DNA of 64,000 nt from Bacillus sp. ISL-18 (GCF_018613415.1 NZ_JAGGQG010000030.1:79693-143692), one strand, 5' to 3'. Positions 1 to 8,097 are shown, counted from the stretch's first letter. Notes: generated from the letters alone by a model not told the origin. Made by a program: numbers and translations.

Positions 1-250
1 GGGGTTCCTTCATCAGCACGTATACTAATGTTTGGGGCAACATACACATTATTTTTAATCGTAACGTCCCCAATTACACTGGAAAATTGACTAATAAAAG
101 CTGTTTTATCAATAGTAGGAAAGCGTGGAACAGGATTAAAAGAGGTAATCGGATTGGAGCTGATAAATGGTTTAAAACAGCAGTCTGAATGGTTATTTGA
201 TGATGACTCTGAATGGTTTTTTTTCGCTCAAGAAAACACGTTCTTTGCAT
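1..250 (-). pseudogene. gamma-class (Cam-type) carbonic anhydrase, N-terminal part, apparently frameshifted
   Basis: The minus strand encodes the start of a left-handed beta-helix carbonic anhydrase; the rest lies off the left edge. The readable frame contains NPITSFNPVPRFPTIDKTAF, then SSVIGDVTI and SIRADEGTP, which match the order and spacing of the Methanosarcina Cam N-terminus and its Bacillus relatives. This frame has no ATG, GTG or TTG before a TGA about 75 codons upstream of the edge. Adding one A to the 8-A run (217-224) would join it to the ATG at 248-250, giving an N-terminus beginning MQRTCFLERKKNH. So this is either a real frameshift or a homopolymer sequencing error. There is no clear ribosome site before that ATG. 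The family identity is quite sure; the 5' end is not. Confidence 0.6.
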
Positions 251-339
251 TCTAATGTTATAGAATTATCGGATGCAAAAAGGCTGCGTATGAAATGGAC
301 AAGTGGTTAAATAATATATATTTATTTACTCTTCCAATT

Positions 340-367
340 ACAAAAAGGCCACCACACAGTGACCTTT
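340..367 (-). terminator. rho-independent terminator of gdhA
   Basis: On the minus strand AAAGGTCAC pairs with GTGGCCTTT and is followed by a run of five T, about 40 bases after the gdhA stop. Confidence 0.75.
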
Positions 368-407
368 CGTTGTTGATTTGTACTTTCCATCAACTCATTA
401 CTAGATC

Positions 408-1790
408 TTAGATAACACCCTGCTCAATCATGGCATCCGCTACTTTTACAAAACCAGCTATATTGGCACCAACCACAAGATTTCCTGGCGCATCATAATC
501 TTTTGATGCTTTCAAACTCTTATAATAGATTTCTTTCATAATGTCTTGTAATTTAGCATCCACTTCTTCTAGTGTCCAAGCAAGCCTTGCACTATTTTGT
601 GCCATTTCTAACGCGGAGACTGCCACCCCGCCGGCATTAGCAGCTTTGCCAGGCGCAAATAAAACATGATGCTCCATAAAAATATCGACAGCTTCTTGAG
701 TGGAAGGCATGTTTGCCCCTTCGCCGACGGCCTTTACTCCATTCGAAACTAACATTTCTGCTGCTTCCTTGTTTAACTCATTTTGTGTTGCACATGGCAA
801 AGCAATATCGCATGGGATGGCCCAGATTCCTGAACATCCTTCTTGGTAAATAGCTTCCGGATGGTGGGCCACATATTCAGAAATTCTTTTATTCTCCACT
901 TCTTTTAATCGTTTGACGGTCTCTAGGTTTATTCCGTTTGGATCAAACACATAGCCGCTGGAATCACTGCAGGCAACCACTTTTGCACCAAACTGACTAG
1001 CTTTTTCGATCGCATAAATCGACACATTGCCTGAACCAGAAACGACTACTGTGCTTCCGTTAAAGCTTAATCCCTGACTTTTTAGCATTTCTTCTACAAA
1101 GTAAACCGTTCCATATCCTGTTGCTTCTTTCCGGCCCAAGCTTCCTCCATACCCAATGCCCTTTCCAGTCAGTACACCCGCCTCATAGGCGCCTTTTAAT
1201 TTTTTATATTGGCCAAACATATAACCAATCTCTCTAGCTCCTACTCCAATATCTCCTGCAGGAACATCGATATCTGGTCCGATATGACGGCTGAGTTCGG
1301 TCATAAAGCTTTGACAAAAACGCATGATTTCAAAATCCGATTTCCCTTTTGGATCAAAATCCGATCCGCCTTTGCCACCGCCTATTGGCTGACCTGTTAA
1401 AGAGTTTTTAAGAATTTGTTCAAACCCGAGAAATTTAATAATGCTTGCGTTAACGGAAGGGTGAAATCTTAGTCCGCCCTTGTAGGGTCCAATTGCATTA
1501 CTAAATTGAACACGATAGCCACGATTCACGTGTACCTTCCCTTGATCATCCACCCAAGGAACCCGAAAGGAAATCAATCTCTCTGGTTCAATTAGCCTTT
1601 CTAGAACGGCTTGTTTCATATAAATTGGTTTTTTAACAAGGGCAGGTACTAAAGAATCAAGTACTTCTTTAACCGCCTGCTGGAACTCCCCTTCATTTGG
1701 ATTACGCTGTTGAACACTTTTATATAAACGATTTACATACTCTTTCACAATTTCTGTTTGATTCTCTTCCACCTTTTCCAACATTTTCAT
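408..1790 (-). CDS. gdhA: NADP-specific glutamate dehydrogenase
   Basis: Reductively aminates 2-oxoglutarate with ammonium to glutamate in the cytosol. At 460 residues it matches the hexameric E. coli/fungal-type GdhA. Visible landmarks are YKGGLRFHPSV and the Gly-rich substrate loop QPIGGGKGGSDFDPKG with the family Lys, DVPAGDIGVG near the middle, and the Rossmann loop VVVSGSGNVS followed by ACSDSSG, where the residues after the second strand suit NADP rather than NAD. The first ATG (1790) is preceded by AGGGG 11 bases away; a second ATG two codons on is possible. It is divergent from a GltC-like regulator, so nitrogen- or glutamate-dependent control is plausible (inference). Confidence 0.96.
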   Translation of the reverse strand: MKMLEKVEENQTEIVKEYVNRLYKSVQQRNPNEGEFQQAVKEVLDSLVPALVKKPIYMKQAVLERLIEPERLISFRVPWVDDQGKVHVNRGYRVQFSNAIGPYKGGLRFHPSVNASIIKFLGFEQILKNSLTGQPIGGGKGGSDFDPKGKSDFEIMRFCQSFMTELSRHIGPDIDVPAGDIGVGAREIGYMFGQYKKLKGAYEAGVLTGKGIGYGGSLGRKEATGYGTVYFVEEMLKSQGLSFNGSTVVVSGSGNVSIYAIEKASQFGAKVVACSDSSGYVFDPNGINLETVKRLKEVENKRISEYVAHHPEAIYQEGCSGIWAIPCDIALPCATQNELNKEAAEMLVSNGVKAVGEGANMPSTQEAVDIFMEHHVLFAPGKAANAGGVAVSALEMAQNSARLAWTLEEVDAKLQDIMKEIYYKSLKASKDYDAPGNLVVGANIAGFVKVADAMIEQGVI

Positions 1791-1933
1791 TTTGTTCAGC
1801 CCCTAATGTAGTTAAAATGAGAAAATTCCCTTTTCTTAAATGTGTTTTCATTTTATAATTTTATAATTGATAGTTTCAATATGAATTTCCGATGAAACCA
1901 ATGCGTAAAACGCATGAATGGGAGGGATTACAA

Positions 1934-2845
1934 TTGGAGACGCGGCAAATTCACTATTTCCTAGAAGTCGCAAAACGAGAGCATGTAACCGAGGCCGCGG
2001 ATGCCCTGCATGTTGCCCAGTCTTCTGTTAGCCGGCAAATTTTCAATTTAGAAGACGAATTAGGGGTCGAACTTTTTATACGTGAGGGAAGAAGGGTTAA
2101 GTTAACCCCATTAGGGAGAATTTTCTATGAACGGATGAAACAAGTGTGGAACATGATGGAGGATGCCAAGCGAGAAGTAGAAGAATACTTAGACCCTGAG
2201 AAAGGGACCGTTCGAATTGCTTTCCCGATTAGTATGGCCGCTCATACCTTGCCTTCAATTATTTATGCTTTCCGGACTCGATACCCCGAAGCTAAATTTC
2301 AAATGAGCAATGCTCTATATTATGATTTAATTGATGGTGTGATCAATGGTGAATTTAATTTGGCCATGATGGCCCCGATGCCCAATCAGGAAAAGGAACC
2401 AAAAATTAAAGGAGCGACACTGTTCACTGAAAATATTGTTGCCCTCATCCCTCTCCATCATCGATTTGCTGATCGGAAATCGATTAGGTTACGGGACTTA
2501 CGCGAGGACCCGTTTTGTGTCCTTCCTGAGGGTTTTGTCTTTCGCGAGCAAGTGGTCCAGGCATGTCATGATGCTGGTTTCAATCCACAAATCACCTTTG
2601 AAGGCAAAGATATCGATGCCTTAAAAGGGCTCGTCTCAGCAGGTTTAGGTGTGGCATTAATGCCCGAGATGACATTGATCGATAACACGCCTAGGTCTAC
2701 TGTCATTGTCCCCCTATCTGACGCAAATCTGACCCGGACTGTTGGTGTGATCTATCCAACCCAACGAAAACTGCTCCCGACGGAGAAATTGTTTTATGAT
2801 TTTCTGCTTGAAACGTATGAAAGATTAAATCAGTTTCGATCGTAA
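1934..2845 (+). CDS. gltC: LysR-family regulator, GltC-like
   Basis: Probable transcriptional regulator of glutamate metabolism. The N-terminal winged helix begins METRQIHYFLEVAKREHVTE and includes ADALHVAQSSVSRQI, very close to B. subtilis GltC; a LysR substrate-binding domain with SAGLGVALMPE near the end follows. About 303 residues, the usual length. I chose the TTG at 1934 because GGGAGG lies 8-9 bases upstream and the protein then begins as GltC does; an in-frame ATG at 1892 would add 14 residues. In B. subtilis GltC activates gltAB in response to 2-oxoglutarate; here the neighbour is divergent gdhA, which is the likely target (inference). The shared region 1791-1933 is AT-rich with two TTTATAATT stretches that could serve as -10 elements. 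Confidence 0.88.
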   Translation: METRQIHYFLEVAKREHVTEAADALHVAQSSVSRQIFNLEDELGVELFIREGRRVKLTPLGRIFYERMKQVWNMMEDAKREVEEYLDPEKGTVRIAFPISMAAHTLPSIIYAFRTRYPEAKFQMSNALYYDLIDGVINGEFNLAMMAPMPNQEKEPKIKGATLFTENIVALIPLHHRFADRKSIRLRDLREDPFCVLPEGFVFREQVVQACHDAGFNPQITFEGKDIDALKGLVSAGLGVALMPEMTLIDNTPRSTVIVPLSDANLTRTVGVIYPTQRKLLPTEKLFYDFLLETYERLNQFRS

Positions 2846-2912
2846 AGGATTAATTAAATTCAAGTACTTACCCATACAAAGGTGGGAAAAGGGATCATGG
2901 ACTCAAATTTCT

Positions 2913-2939
2913 AAGCAACAGAACCGTCCCCATGCTTCC
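2913..2939. repeat. half copy of the GGGGACGGTTCT dispersed hairpin element
   Basis: The stretch AGAACCGTCCCCATGCTTCC is the right arm of the palindromes found complete at 45416-45473 and 46662-46709. The left arm is absent here, so this is a truncated copy downstream of the gltC-like gene. Confidence 0.7.
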
Positions 2940-2960
2940 CAAGGGTAAAAGGCACAAGAA

Positions 2961-2988
2961 CTACTAACAAAACATACTTTGTTAGTAG
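2961..2988 (+). terminator. hairpin terminator after the gltC-like gene
   Basis: Perfect 11-bp stem CTACTAACAAA / TTTGTTAGTAG with a 6-base loop, followed after a short gap by CTTTTTC. Confidence 0.6.
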
Positions 2989-3044
2989 CGGTTACTCTTT
3001 TTCATTTTCCATGATTTTTATTCATTACTTGTTGGAGGCTAATG

Positions 3045-3512
3045 ATGCAAAAAAGAATTATTAATAATTTGGTGATCAATGGAATTGCTGTAAATTCGAT
3101 TGATACATCTTCGGGGATTTTTGTGGGTATCAATAATGTAAATAACTGGTCTTCCTGTCGAAAAAATAATCATGGTTTTGGCTCTGTTTCTAATTCCTTG
3201 GTCTCTACAAATTTTAGCTTAGTTATTGATAATGATGTCATTGACACCCCAATCGAAAATAATGCTGTGACTTACATCGATGGCAGACAGGATATCAACA
3301 ACATTGAAGTGACTGAAATAAATGTCAACTCATTAGATTCTAACGCAGCCGTTTCCGTTGGCGAAAATCTGTTAAATGGATGGAGTTCACATGGAAAACG
3401 GAATGATGGAACAGGCAGATCGACTGGTATTAGTCAGAATAAATCTAACACCAGTATCGTGATTGACAATGATTTAATGGACTGTCAAATTTACGATAAC
3501 CTAAAAGTTTAA
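3045..3512 (+). CDS. spore germination GerPA/GerPF-family protein with two tandem domains
   Basis: No enzymatic motif; a small polar protein of the GerPA/GerPF family (coat proteins needed for germinant access in Bacillus spores). Two related modules are visible: residues ~8-70 (VNSIDTSSGIFVGINN, NNWSSCRKNNHGFG, LVIDNDVID) and ~95-150 (VNSLDSNAAVSVGENLLNGW, SSHGKRNDGTG, IVIDNDLMD). Most family members are single-domain and about 70 residues, so the duplication is notable. Two adjacent ATGs exist; GGAGG sits 6 bases before the second (3045), which I prefer to 3042. It leads the spore-coat cluster and a second family member follows 29 bases later, probably co-transcribed. Confidence 0.85.
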   Translation: MQKRIINNLVINGIAVNSIDTSSGIFVGINNVNNWSSCRKNNHGFGSVSNSLVSTNFSLVIDNDVIDTPIENNAVTYIDGRQDINNIEVTEINVNSLDSNAAVSVGENLLNGWSSHGKRNDGTGRSTGISQNKSNTSIVIDNDLMDCQIYDNLKV

Positions 3513-3541
3513 AATATTTCACTATAATAGGGGTGATTTCT

Positions 3542-3787
3542 TTGGCCATGCCTGTAGCCGTCGGGGCAATCAACGTAAATTCATTAAATACAAACGCTAC
3601 CGTATCCGTAGGAGAAAATCAACTGTCTGGCTGGTCTTCCCATCGGAAGACGAACAATGGAGTTGGTATTCAAGTAGGAATCTTTGCAAATTCTTTAAAT
3701 TACACGATTATCCTTGACAATGACCTAGCTGATGCGCAAATGCTCGATCCAGATATTATTCCTGGAGTTCAGACTCAGGCTCTTTAA
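3542..3787 (+). CDS. spore germination GerPA/GerPF-family protein
   Basis: About 81 residues, single GerPF-type module: VNSLNTNATVSVGENQLSGW, SSHRKTNNGVGIQVG, then IILDNDLAD. It is strikingly similar to the second module of the preceding gene, so the two probably arose by duplication. The start is uncertain: AGGGGTGAT lies 7 bases before TTG 3542, an unused GTG is at 3533, and ATG 3548 gives the MP start seen in many relatives but is 13 bases from the ribosome site. A terminator overlaps its 3' end, closing the first half of the cluster. Expected to be a coat protein made in the mother cell (family knowledge); no sigma-K promoter could be fixed by eye. Confidence 0.82.
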   Translation: MAMPVAVGAINVNSLNTNATVSVGENQLSGWSSHRKTNNGVGIQVGIFANSLNYTIILDNDLADAQMLDPDIIPGVQTQAL

Positions 3788-3812
3788 GTTTATACTTTAA
3801 GAGCCTTTTTTT
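3778..3812 (+). terminator. rho-independent terminator
   Basis: GGCTCTTTAAGT pairs with ACTTTAAGAGCC around a short loop and is followed by seven T; it overlaps the stop region of the upstream gerPF-like gene. Confidence 0.85.
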
Positions 3813-3906
3813 ATTTATTCATACCAAGTTATTTTCACCTTTTTAGCATTACCTTTAACAAAAGTACATATGGTTAACTATAGATTAGTAGTTCGGTAAG
3901 GAGATT

Positions 3907-4314
3907 TTGCATGTGGTAAAACCTCTTTTTCACTCCCAAGTCAAGCAGATGTTAGGAGCAGACTTCTCGGAATTATTGCAGGAACTCTCCCCCTTTGTTG
4001 AACCAAGGATCGACATATACGAAGCAAATCGGAACTATGTGCTTTCCGTTGATTTAGCAGGAGCCAATAAGCAGGATCTCTCTGTAAAATGGCAGAATCA
4101 TACCATAATGATTGAAGGAACCATTAACCATCCTCATCCTGGGGAAAGTATTCAAGTAATTAGGCGGGAACGTTTTTACGGTACTTTTATAAGGGAGATT
4201 TCCATTCCTGAAAAATGTGATCTCGAACAACTTCAGGCTGTTTTTGAAAAAGGAATTTTATTGATAACCATCCCATTTAAAAATAGTAAGGAGAACAATC
4301 ATGACATCGATTAA
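3907..4314 (+). CDS. small heat-shock protein (Hsp20/alpha-crystallin), GerT/CotM-like
   Basis: 135 residues. An alpha-crystallin domain spans roughly residues 32-125: PRIDIYEANRNYVLSVDLAG opens it, RRERFYGTFIREISIP is the family core, and KGILLITIPF ends with the I-x-I type anchor. Such proteins are ATP-independent holdases; in spore-formers several members (CotM, CotP, GerT) are spore coat components, and its position inside a GerP-family cluster points to that role (inference). No ATG is usable: AAGGAG is 4 bases before TTG 3907 and 9 before GTG 3913, so either may be the start. The stop codon overlaps the start of the next gene by 14 bases, so translation is probably coupled. Confidence 0.87.
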   Translation: MHVVKPLFHSQVKQMLGADFSELLQELSPFVEPRIDIYEANRNYVLSVDLAGANKQDLSVKWQNHTIMIEGTINHPHPGESIQVIRRERFYGTFIREISIPEKCDLEQLQAVFEKGILLITIPFKNSKENNHDID

Positions 4315-4483
4315 ATATGGTTCGTTAACAATTGCTAACATAAGTAATTCTTCTGGCTTATTTGTGGGAACAAACCTTCAAAAGGGACGGAAAAACGAAA
4401 TGGTGGTCAATCAAGGATTTGGCACTATCCAAGGAAAAAATAGAGTCAAATCTAATACTGGAATGGTAGAGAAACGCTCTTAA
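4301..4483 (+). CDS. short GerP-family protein (GerPD/GerPF-like)
   Basis: 60 residues beginning MTSIKYGSLTIANISNSSGL, then FVGTNLQKGRK and VNQGFGTIQGKNR, resembling the FVG(x)NxQ...GFG pattern of the neighbouring GerP-family proteins (compare NQGFGSISG in the gene at 4879). AAGGAG lies just upstream of ATG 4301, and the start overlaps the Hsp20 gene. Function unknown beyond a likely coat or germination role inferred from family and context. Confidence 0.72.
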   Translation: MTSIKYGSLTIANISNSSGLFVGTNLQKGRKNEMVVNQGFGTIQGKNRVKSNTGMVEKRS

Positions 4484-4499
4484 AAAGGAATGGGGTTTG

Positions 4500-4862
4500 A
4501 TGGATCAAACAAATATTCTAGGAAAAATCGATGAATTGTTCGAAAAAATTAACCATCTTGAGAAATCCCTCCAAGAGAAAAGCACTCCACCTATTATTGT
4601 AAAAATGGACGTCAAGGACCTTCATTTACAGGAATTAAAACTTGAGGAACTTGTCTTTCACCTAGATAAACTGGATATTAAAGAATTAAGTGGAATGTTA
4701 AACCTTGGAAATACTTTCTCTCCCGTCGTCCACCGCAAACCCATGCCGAAAAAGCGTGCTGCTGAAGAGAATCAAACGAAAAAGGAAGATAAACAAAAAG
4801 GCAAAACGCAAGATATTGAAGTTAACATAAATGGAAAACAAGTGCCTTACACCATCAAATAG
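4500..4862 (+). CDS. coiled-coil protein, possibly GerPC-like
   Basis: About 120 residues. The N-terminus (DQTNILGKIDELFEKINHL) is a predicted coiled coil; the middle is rich in Lys/Leu (KDLHLQELKLEELVFHLDKL); the C-terminus is basic and ends with VNINGKQVPYTIK. GerPC of the canonical gerP operon is longer (~200 residues) and also starts with a coiled coil, so this may be a short functional counterpart, but that is inference. ATG 4500 is preceded by TTG 4497; AAAAAGGAA lies 8-11 bases upstream. Its 3' end closely abuts the next gene, consistent with one operon from 3907 to 5226. Confidence 0.6.
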   Translation: MDQTNILGKIDELFEKINHLEKSLQEKSTPPIIVKMDVKDLHLQELKLEELVFHLDKLDIKELSGMLNLGNTFSPVVHRKPMPKKRAAEENQTKKEDKQKGKTQDIEVNINGKQVPYTIK

Positions 4863-4878
4863 GGAAAGGATGTTGGAA

Positions 4879-5226
4879 TTGAAACGTTTTTCCCCCTCTT
4901 TTTTTATTGGTTCGATTTCGATTGGAACGGTTGAAGGTGCTTCATGTGTCAATCTTGGAAACAATCTCCCAAGTGGTTTTGTCAATTATAAAAAACAGAA
5001 CCAAGGGTTTGGTTCCATCTCCGGTGACAATAATGATATCCATGATATTTTAGCGACGATTGAGGAAGAAGCGATAACGGATACATTTCATTATGATGCA
5101 TTAGCCCAATCAGAAAATGAACAAATTGTTGATAAGATAAAAAATGAGATGTTTGAAGCAGAACTAAATATTGGTGAAGAACCTGACGATGAGATGAGTG
5201 ATCATAATTACGACCAAGATGCTTAA
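4879..5226 (+). CDS. GerPE/GerPA-type protein with acidic C-terminal extension
   Basis: About 115 residues. The first ~55 residues are GerP-like (IGSISIGTVEGASCVNLG, then NYKKQNQGFGSISGD); the remainder is very acidic (for example NIGEEPDDEMSDH) and has no recognisable domain. Start choice: AAAGGA is 8 bases before TTG 4879; ATG 4870 and TTG 4873 are also in frame but too close to that site. It ends the sHsp-containing operon and is followed by a bidirectional terminator. The acidic tail is not typical of the family. Confidence 0.7.
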   Translation: MKRFSPSFFIGSISIGTVEGASCVNLGNNLPSGFVNYKKQNQGFGSISGDNNDIHDILATIEEEAITDTFHYDALAQSENEQIVDKIKNEMFEAELNIGEEPDDEMSDHNYDQDA

Positions 5227-5327
5227 TTTAGCCGACTGTCCGATAAAACATCGATTTTTTGCTATTCTTATGGTCATAAATGACTCTTTCAATATGTACA
5301 AGCATTTTTATTCTGTTCATAAGTTGA

Positions 5328-5357
5328 AAAAACCCATCCAATTGTTGGGTGGGTTTT
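5328..5357. terminator. bidirectional terminator between spore cluster and glgC
   Basis: AAAACCCATCCAA pairs with TTGGGTGGGTTTT, with A-rich flank on one side and T-rich on the other; genes converge here. Confidence 0.8.
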
Positions 5358-5384
5358 AGTTTACATAATAATTTTACTGTTACC

Positions 5385-6560
5385 TCAAACTGCATTACCT
5401 TTTATTTTTTCAGATTTGCTTTTCTTAATAATTTGATTGTTTCCTATTAAACTAATCTCACTAAAAGGATTAGGATCTCCCACATGTACATTCGAGTAAA
5501 TAAACGATTCACTACCAACGATTGCTCGATTAATCACCGCATTTTCCCCAATAAATGTGCCTGGCATAATCACCGAATCCTTTATGACGGCCCCTTTACT
5601 CACCGTCACGCCATGATATAGAAGCGAATTTTCAACTTTACCAAACACTTTACAGCCCTCAGAAACTAATGATTGACTTAAGGCCGCTTTTCCGTCCAAA
5701 TAGAAAGGCCGCTGAGACGTTTCACGGGTATAAATCCCCCACTCTTCATGCTGGATAATAGGATTCGTTTCATAGGAAAGTAGATCCATATTCGCTTCCC
5801 ACAGGCTTTGAACGGTTCCGACATCTTTCCAGTAACCATTAAAACGATAAGCGTACACTTGACGATGATCATGAATCATGGCTGGGATAATATCCTTACC
5901 AAAATCCTTAGATGAGAATCGTTTTTTCTCCTCTTTTTCCACATATTTTTTTAACACGCTCCAATTAAAAATATAAATCCCCATTGAAGCGAGATTTGAT
6001 TTCGGTTGTTTAGGCTTTTCTTCAAAATCTATGATTTTTTTGGAGCTGGAATCCATATTCATAATCCCAAACCGATGAGCGTCTCTCCATGGAACATTAA
6101 TCACAGAAATAGTCGCTTCTGCTTTTGTTTTTATGTGTTGTTCGAGCATTTTCCGATAATCCATTTTATAAATGTGGTCACCTGATATAACAAGAACATA
6201 CTCAGGATTATGACTTTCAACATAGTCGATGTTTTGGTAAACGGCATGGGCCGTCCCTTCATACCACCGATCCCCCTCCTCACTTTGATACGGTGGAAGG
6301 ATCGTGAGACCGCCATTTTTCCGGTCTAAATCCCAATGCTTGCCGTCTCCAAGATAATTTTGCAATGTATGAGGCTGATACTGGGTTAAAACACCGACAG
6401 TATCAATCCCAGAATTGCTGCAATTGCTTAAGGTAAAATCAATGATCCGGTATTTACCACCAAATGGTACGGCTGGTTTTGCCATCGATTTGGTCAGGTC
6501 TTTTAAACGTGTCCCTCTTCCCCCTGCTAAGAGCATCGCTATACATTGTTTTTTATTCAT
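5385..6560 (-). CDS. glgC: glucose-1-phosphate adenylyltransferase
   Basis: Makes ADP-glucose from glucose-1-phosphate and ATP, the committed step of glycogen synthesis. 391 residues, normal length. The N-terminal nucleotidyltransferase domain shows LLAGGRGTRL and SMAKPAVPFGGKYRIIDF, then WYEGTAHAVYQN and the metal/sugar loop SGDHIYKMDY; the C-terminal hexapeptide beta-helix begins around residue 290 (KVFGKVENSLL, VTVSKGAVIKDSVIMPGTF). In most Bacillus the gene lies in glgBCDAP; here no other glycogen gene is in the window, and it is flanked by spore-coat genes and a radical SAM gene. Confidence 0.94.
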   Translation of the reverse strand: MNKKQCIAMLLAGGRGTRLKDLTKSMAKPAVPFGGKYRIIDFTLSNCSNSGIDTVGVLTQYQPHTLQNYLGDGKHWDLDRKNGGLTILPPYQSEEGDRWYEGTAHAVYQNIDYVESHNPEYVLVISGDHIYKMDYRKMLEQHIKTKAEATISVINVPWRDAHRFGIMNMDSSSKKIIDFEEKPKQPKSNLASMGIYIFNWSVLKKYVEKEEKKRFSSKDFGKDIIPAMIHDHRQVYAYRFNGYWKDVGTVQSLWEANMDLLSYETNPIIQHEEWGIYTRETSQRPFYLDGKAALSQSLVSEGCKVFGKVENSLLYHGVTVSKGAVIKDSVIMPGTFIGENAVINRAIVGSESFIYSNVHVGDPNPFSEISLIGNNQIIKKSKSEKIKGNAV

Positions 6561-7074
6561 AATGGTTCTCCTTCCAAAAATTTTTCTCTATAGTTTTAAC
6601 TTCCCTTTTCTATAAGTTTTCAAACAATCATATAGCTGAAGAAAAACGGGAATGATCTTAGTTGGAGCTATACAAGCAGAGCAGCAAACTAAATGGAAGT
6701 ATTTCAGATATGATGGTCATTTATGTTTGTTAGTTGGTTGGGAACACGAGGATAATTAGTCAGTCTTAAATTCTCTTTAAGTAAATAGTAAACTAAAAAA
6801 TCTTCATATCAAGTTTATCGGCAGATTATCTAACAAAGATATTTTAAAATAATATGAAGGTTTTTATTTCTTTTTATGAGTCAAACGAAATACCTTTTCA
6901 AATGTATATTCAAGTGATTCCTCTGACATGACTTTTGTATCTTTCAACAGGATGTGTCATGACCCCGTTAAGGATTATAAAAAAGAAGAAGCAGACTAAT
7001 TCATTTGTGAATTGGACTACTTCTTTCAAATATTTTGTATTATAATACAGAATTTTCTATGAGAAACATACTTC
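6561..7074. other. 514-base region without a supported gene
   Basis: AT-rich. It holds the terminator at 6979-7028 and short open stretches (e.g. minus 6867-6960) that lack a consistent frame or ribosome site. These may be remnants of a lost gene; I can support no gene. Confidence 0.5.
6979..7028 (-). terminator. terminator of the SPL-type radical SAM gene
   Basis: On the minus strand AAAGAAG..CCAATTCA pairs with TGAATT..CTTCTTC, followed by TTTTTTAT. Confidence 0.75.
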
Positions 7075-7902
7075 TTATTTTAGGAAAGCGTCTTGTTTAG
7101 AAACACGTATTCTGTCATGAGGAAAATATTTTTTAAAATATTTCTCCACTCTTTCATGTATATCTTGACGATACCATTCCGCTAAACCATGCTTCTCAAA
7201 TAATCCAGGCATTCCAAGCTTTTCAGACCGTTTCCCCATTAAACCATCGCCGATCCTTAACGTATCAATCCAAATGTGGTCGACCCTTCCTGCTAATTGT
7301 TTAGGGAAATCAGGGGTAAAGGGCAAAACAGGTGAAATCGAAGCTTGGGTGGCGATTCCAGCATCATGGATTGCTTGCAAAGCTTTTAACCGCAATTTTA
7401 TCCCGGGAGCAAATGGAGAAAAAATTCTTTTTATGTCTTCCCTGTCTGTTTCAATGGTCATCGAGACTAAGACTTTACATTTTTCCTTCAATTTCACAAT
7501 CAAATCAAGATCCCTAGTGATCAGTGGGCTTCGGGTTTGAATCTGAAGAAAATCTGGCGGATTTTTAATCATCGCTTCAACTATTCCGCGTGTAATCTTT
7601 GTTGTGCGTTCCATCGGTTGATAGGGGTCTGTGGCCGAAGACATAAAAATATTAACAGGCTTATTTTTCTTCCGCAATTTCAAGATTTCATTTTCGTAAT
7701 TTTCTGCTGCGTTTGTTTTTATGTCCAGCCATTCTCCCCAAGGGATGTCTTTAAACCGTTGAATCGGCATTTCTCTCACATAACAATACCGGCATGAAAA
7801 TGCACAGCCGCTAAAGGGATTCAATGAATGGGTAAATCCCACATCCAAATACCCTTTTGCCTCCGTAAGGATTTTCTTAGCAAGGATATTTTTTGTTTCC
7901 AT
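7075..7902 (-). CDS. SPL-family radical SAM protein
   Basis: 275 residues. The cluster-binding motif is GCAFSCRYCYV with Cys at about 33, 37 and 40 (CxxxCxxC), the radical SAM signature; DPYQPMERTTKITRGIVEAM and QIQTRSPLITRDLDL are typical of the SplB/COG1533 group that includes spore photoproduct lyase. True SplB is longer (~340 residues), so this is an SplB-like paralogue whose substrate is unknown. AGAGGAG is 6 bases before the ATG, and the start directly abuts the stop of a small upstream reading frame (TAA-ATG), suggesting coupling. Confidence 0.85.
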   Translation of the reverse strand: METKNILAKKILTEAKGYLDVGFTHSLNPFSGCAFSCRYCYVREMPIQRFKDIPWGEWLDIKTNAAENYENEILKLRKKNKPVNIFMSSATDPYQPMERTTKITRGIVEAMIKNPPDFLQIQTRSPLITRDLDLIVKLKEKCKVLVSMTIETDREDIKRIFSPFAPGIKLRLKALQAIHDAGIATQASISPVLPFTPDFPKQLAGRVDHIWIDTLRIGDGLMGKRSEKLGMPGLFEKHGLAEWYRQDIHERVEKYFKKYFPHDRIRVSKQDAFLK

Positions 7903-8097
7903 TTAGAGCTCCTCTCTTGTTGAATTTTTTAAAAAGTAGAGAAAAGCTGGCTTGCAATATATCCCCTTAAACCAACTTGACAACTGACATAAATCGTTTG
8001 GTCCTTTGGCAGTTCCTCCAATCGATTCCTCTAACCATTTTAATGACAGATAAGCCATATTTGGCGGAAGATGTCCACAACGTCCAAAGAGATGCAT
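7903..8097 (-). CDS. small Cys-containing hypothetical protein coupled to the radical SAM gene
   Basis: 64 residues beginning MHLFGRCGHLPPNMAYLSLK, with a second segment LCQLSSWFKGIYCKPAFLYF; three Cys in total. Its TAA stop is immediately followed by the ATG of the radical SAM gene and the ribosome site for that gene lies in its last codons. The protein-like composition and coupling favour a real gene, but ATG 8097 has no clear ribosome site and the frame stays open back into the start of the divergent DUF3231 gene. It could therefore be the surviving 3' end of a longer gene. No family recognised. Confidence 0.45.
   Translation of the reverse strand: MHLFGRCGHLPPNMAYLSLKWLEESIGGTAKGPNDLCQLSSWFKGIYCKPAFLYFLKNSTREEL

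Noticed and set aside
6867..6960. Minus-strand open stretch downstream of the radical SAM terminator
   Set aside because: No start with ribosome site in the same frame, and neighbouring frames conflict; at most a relic.
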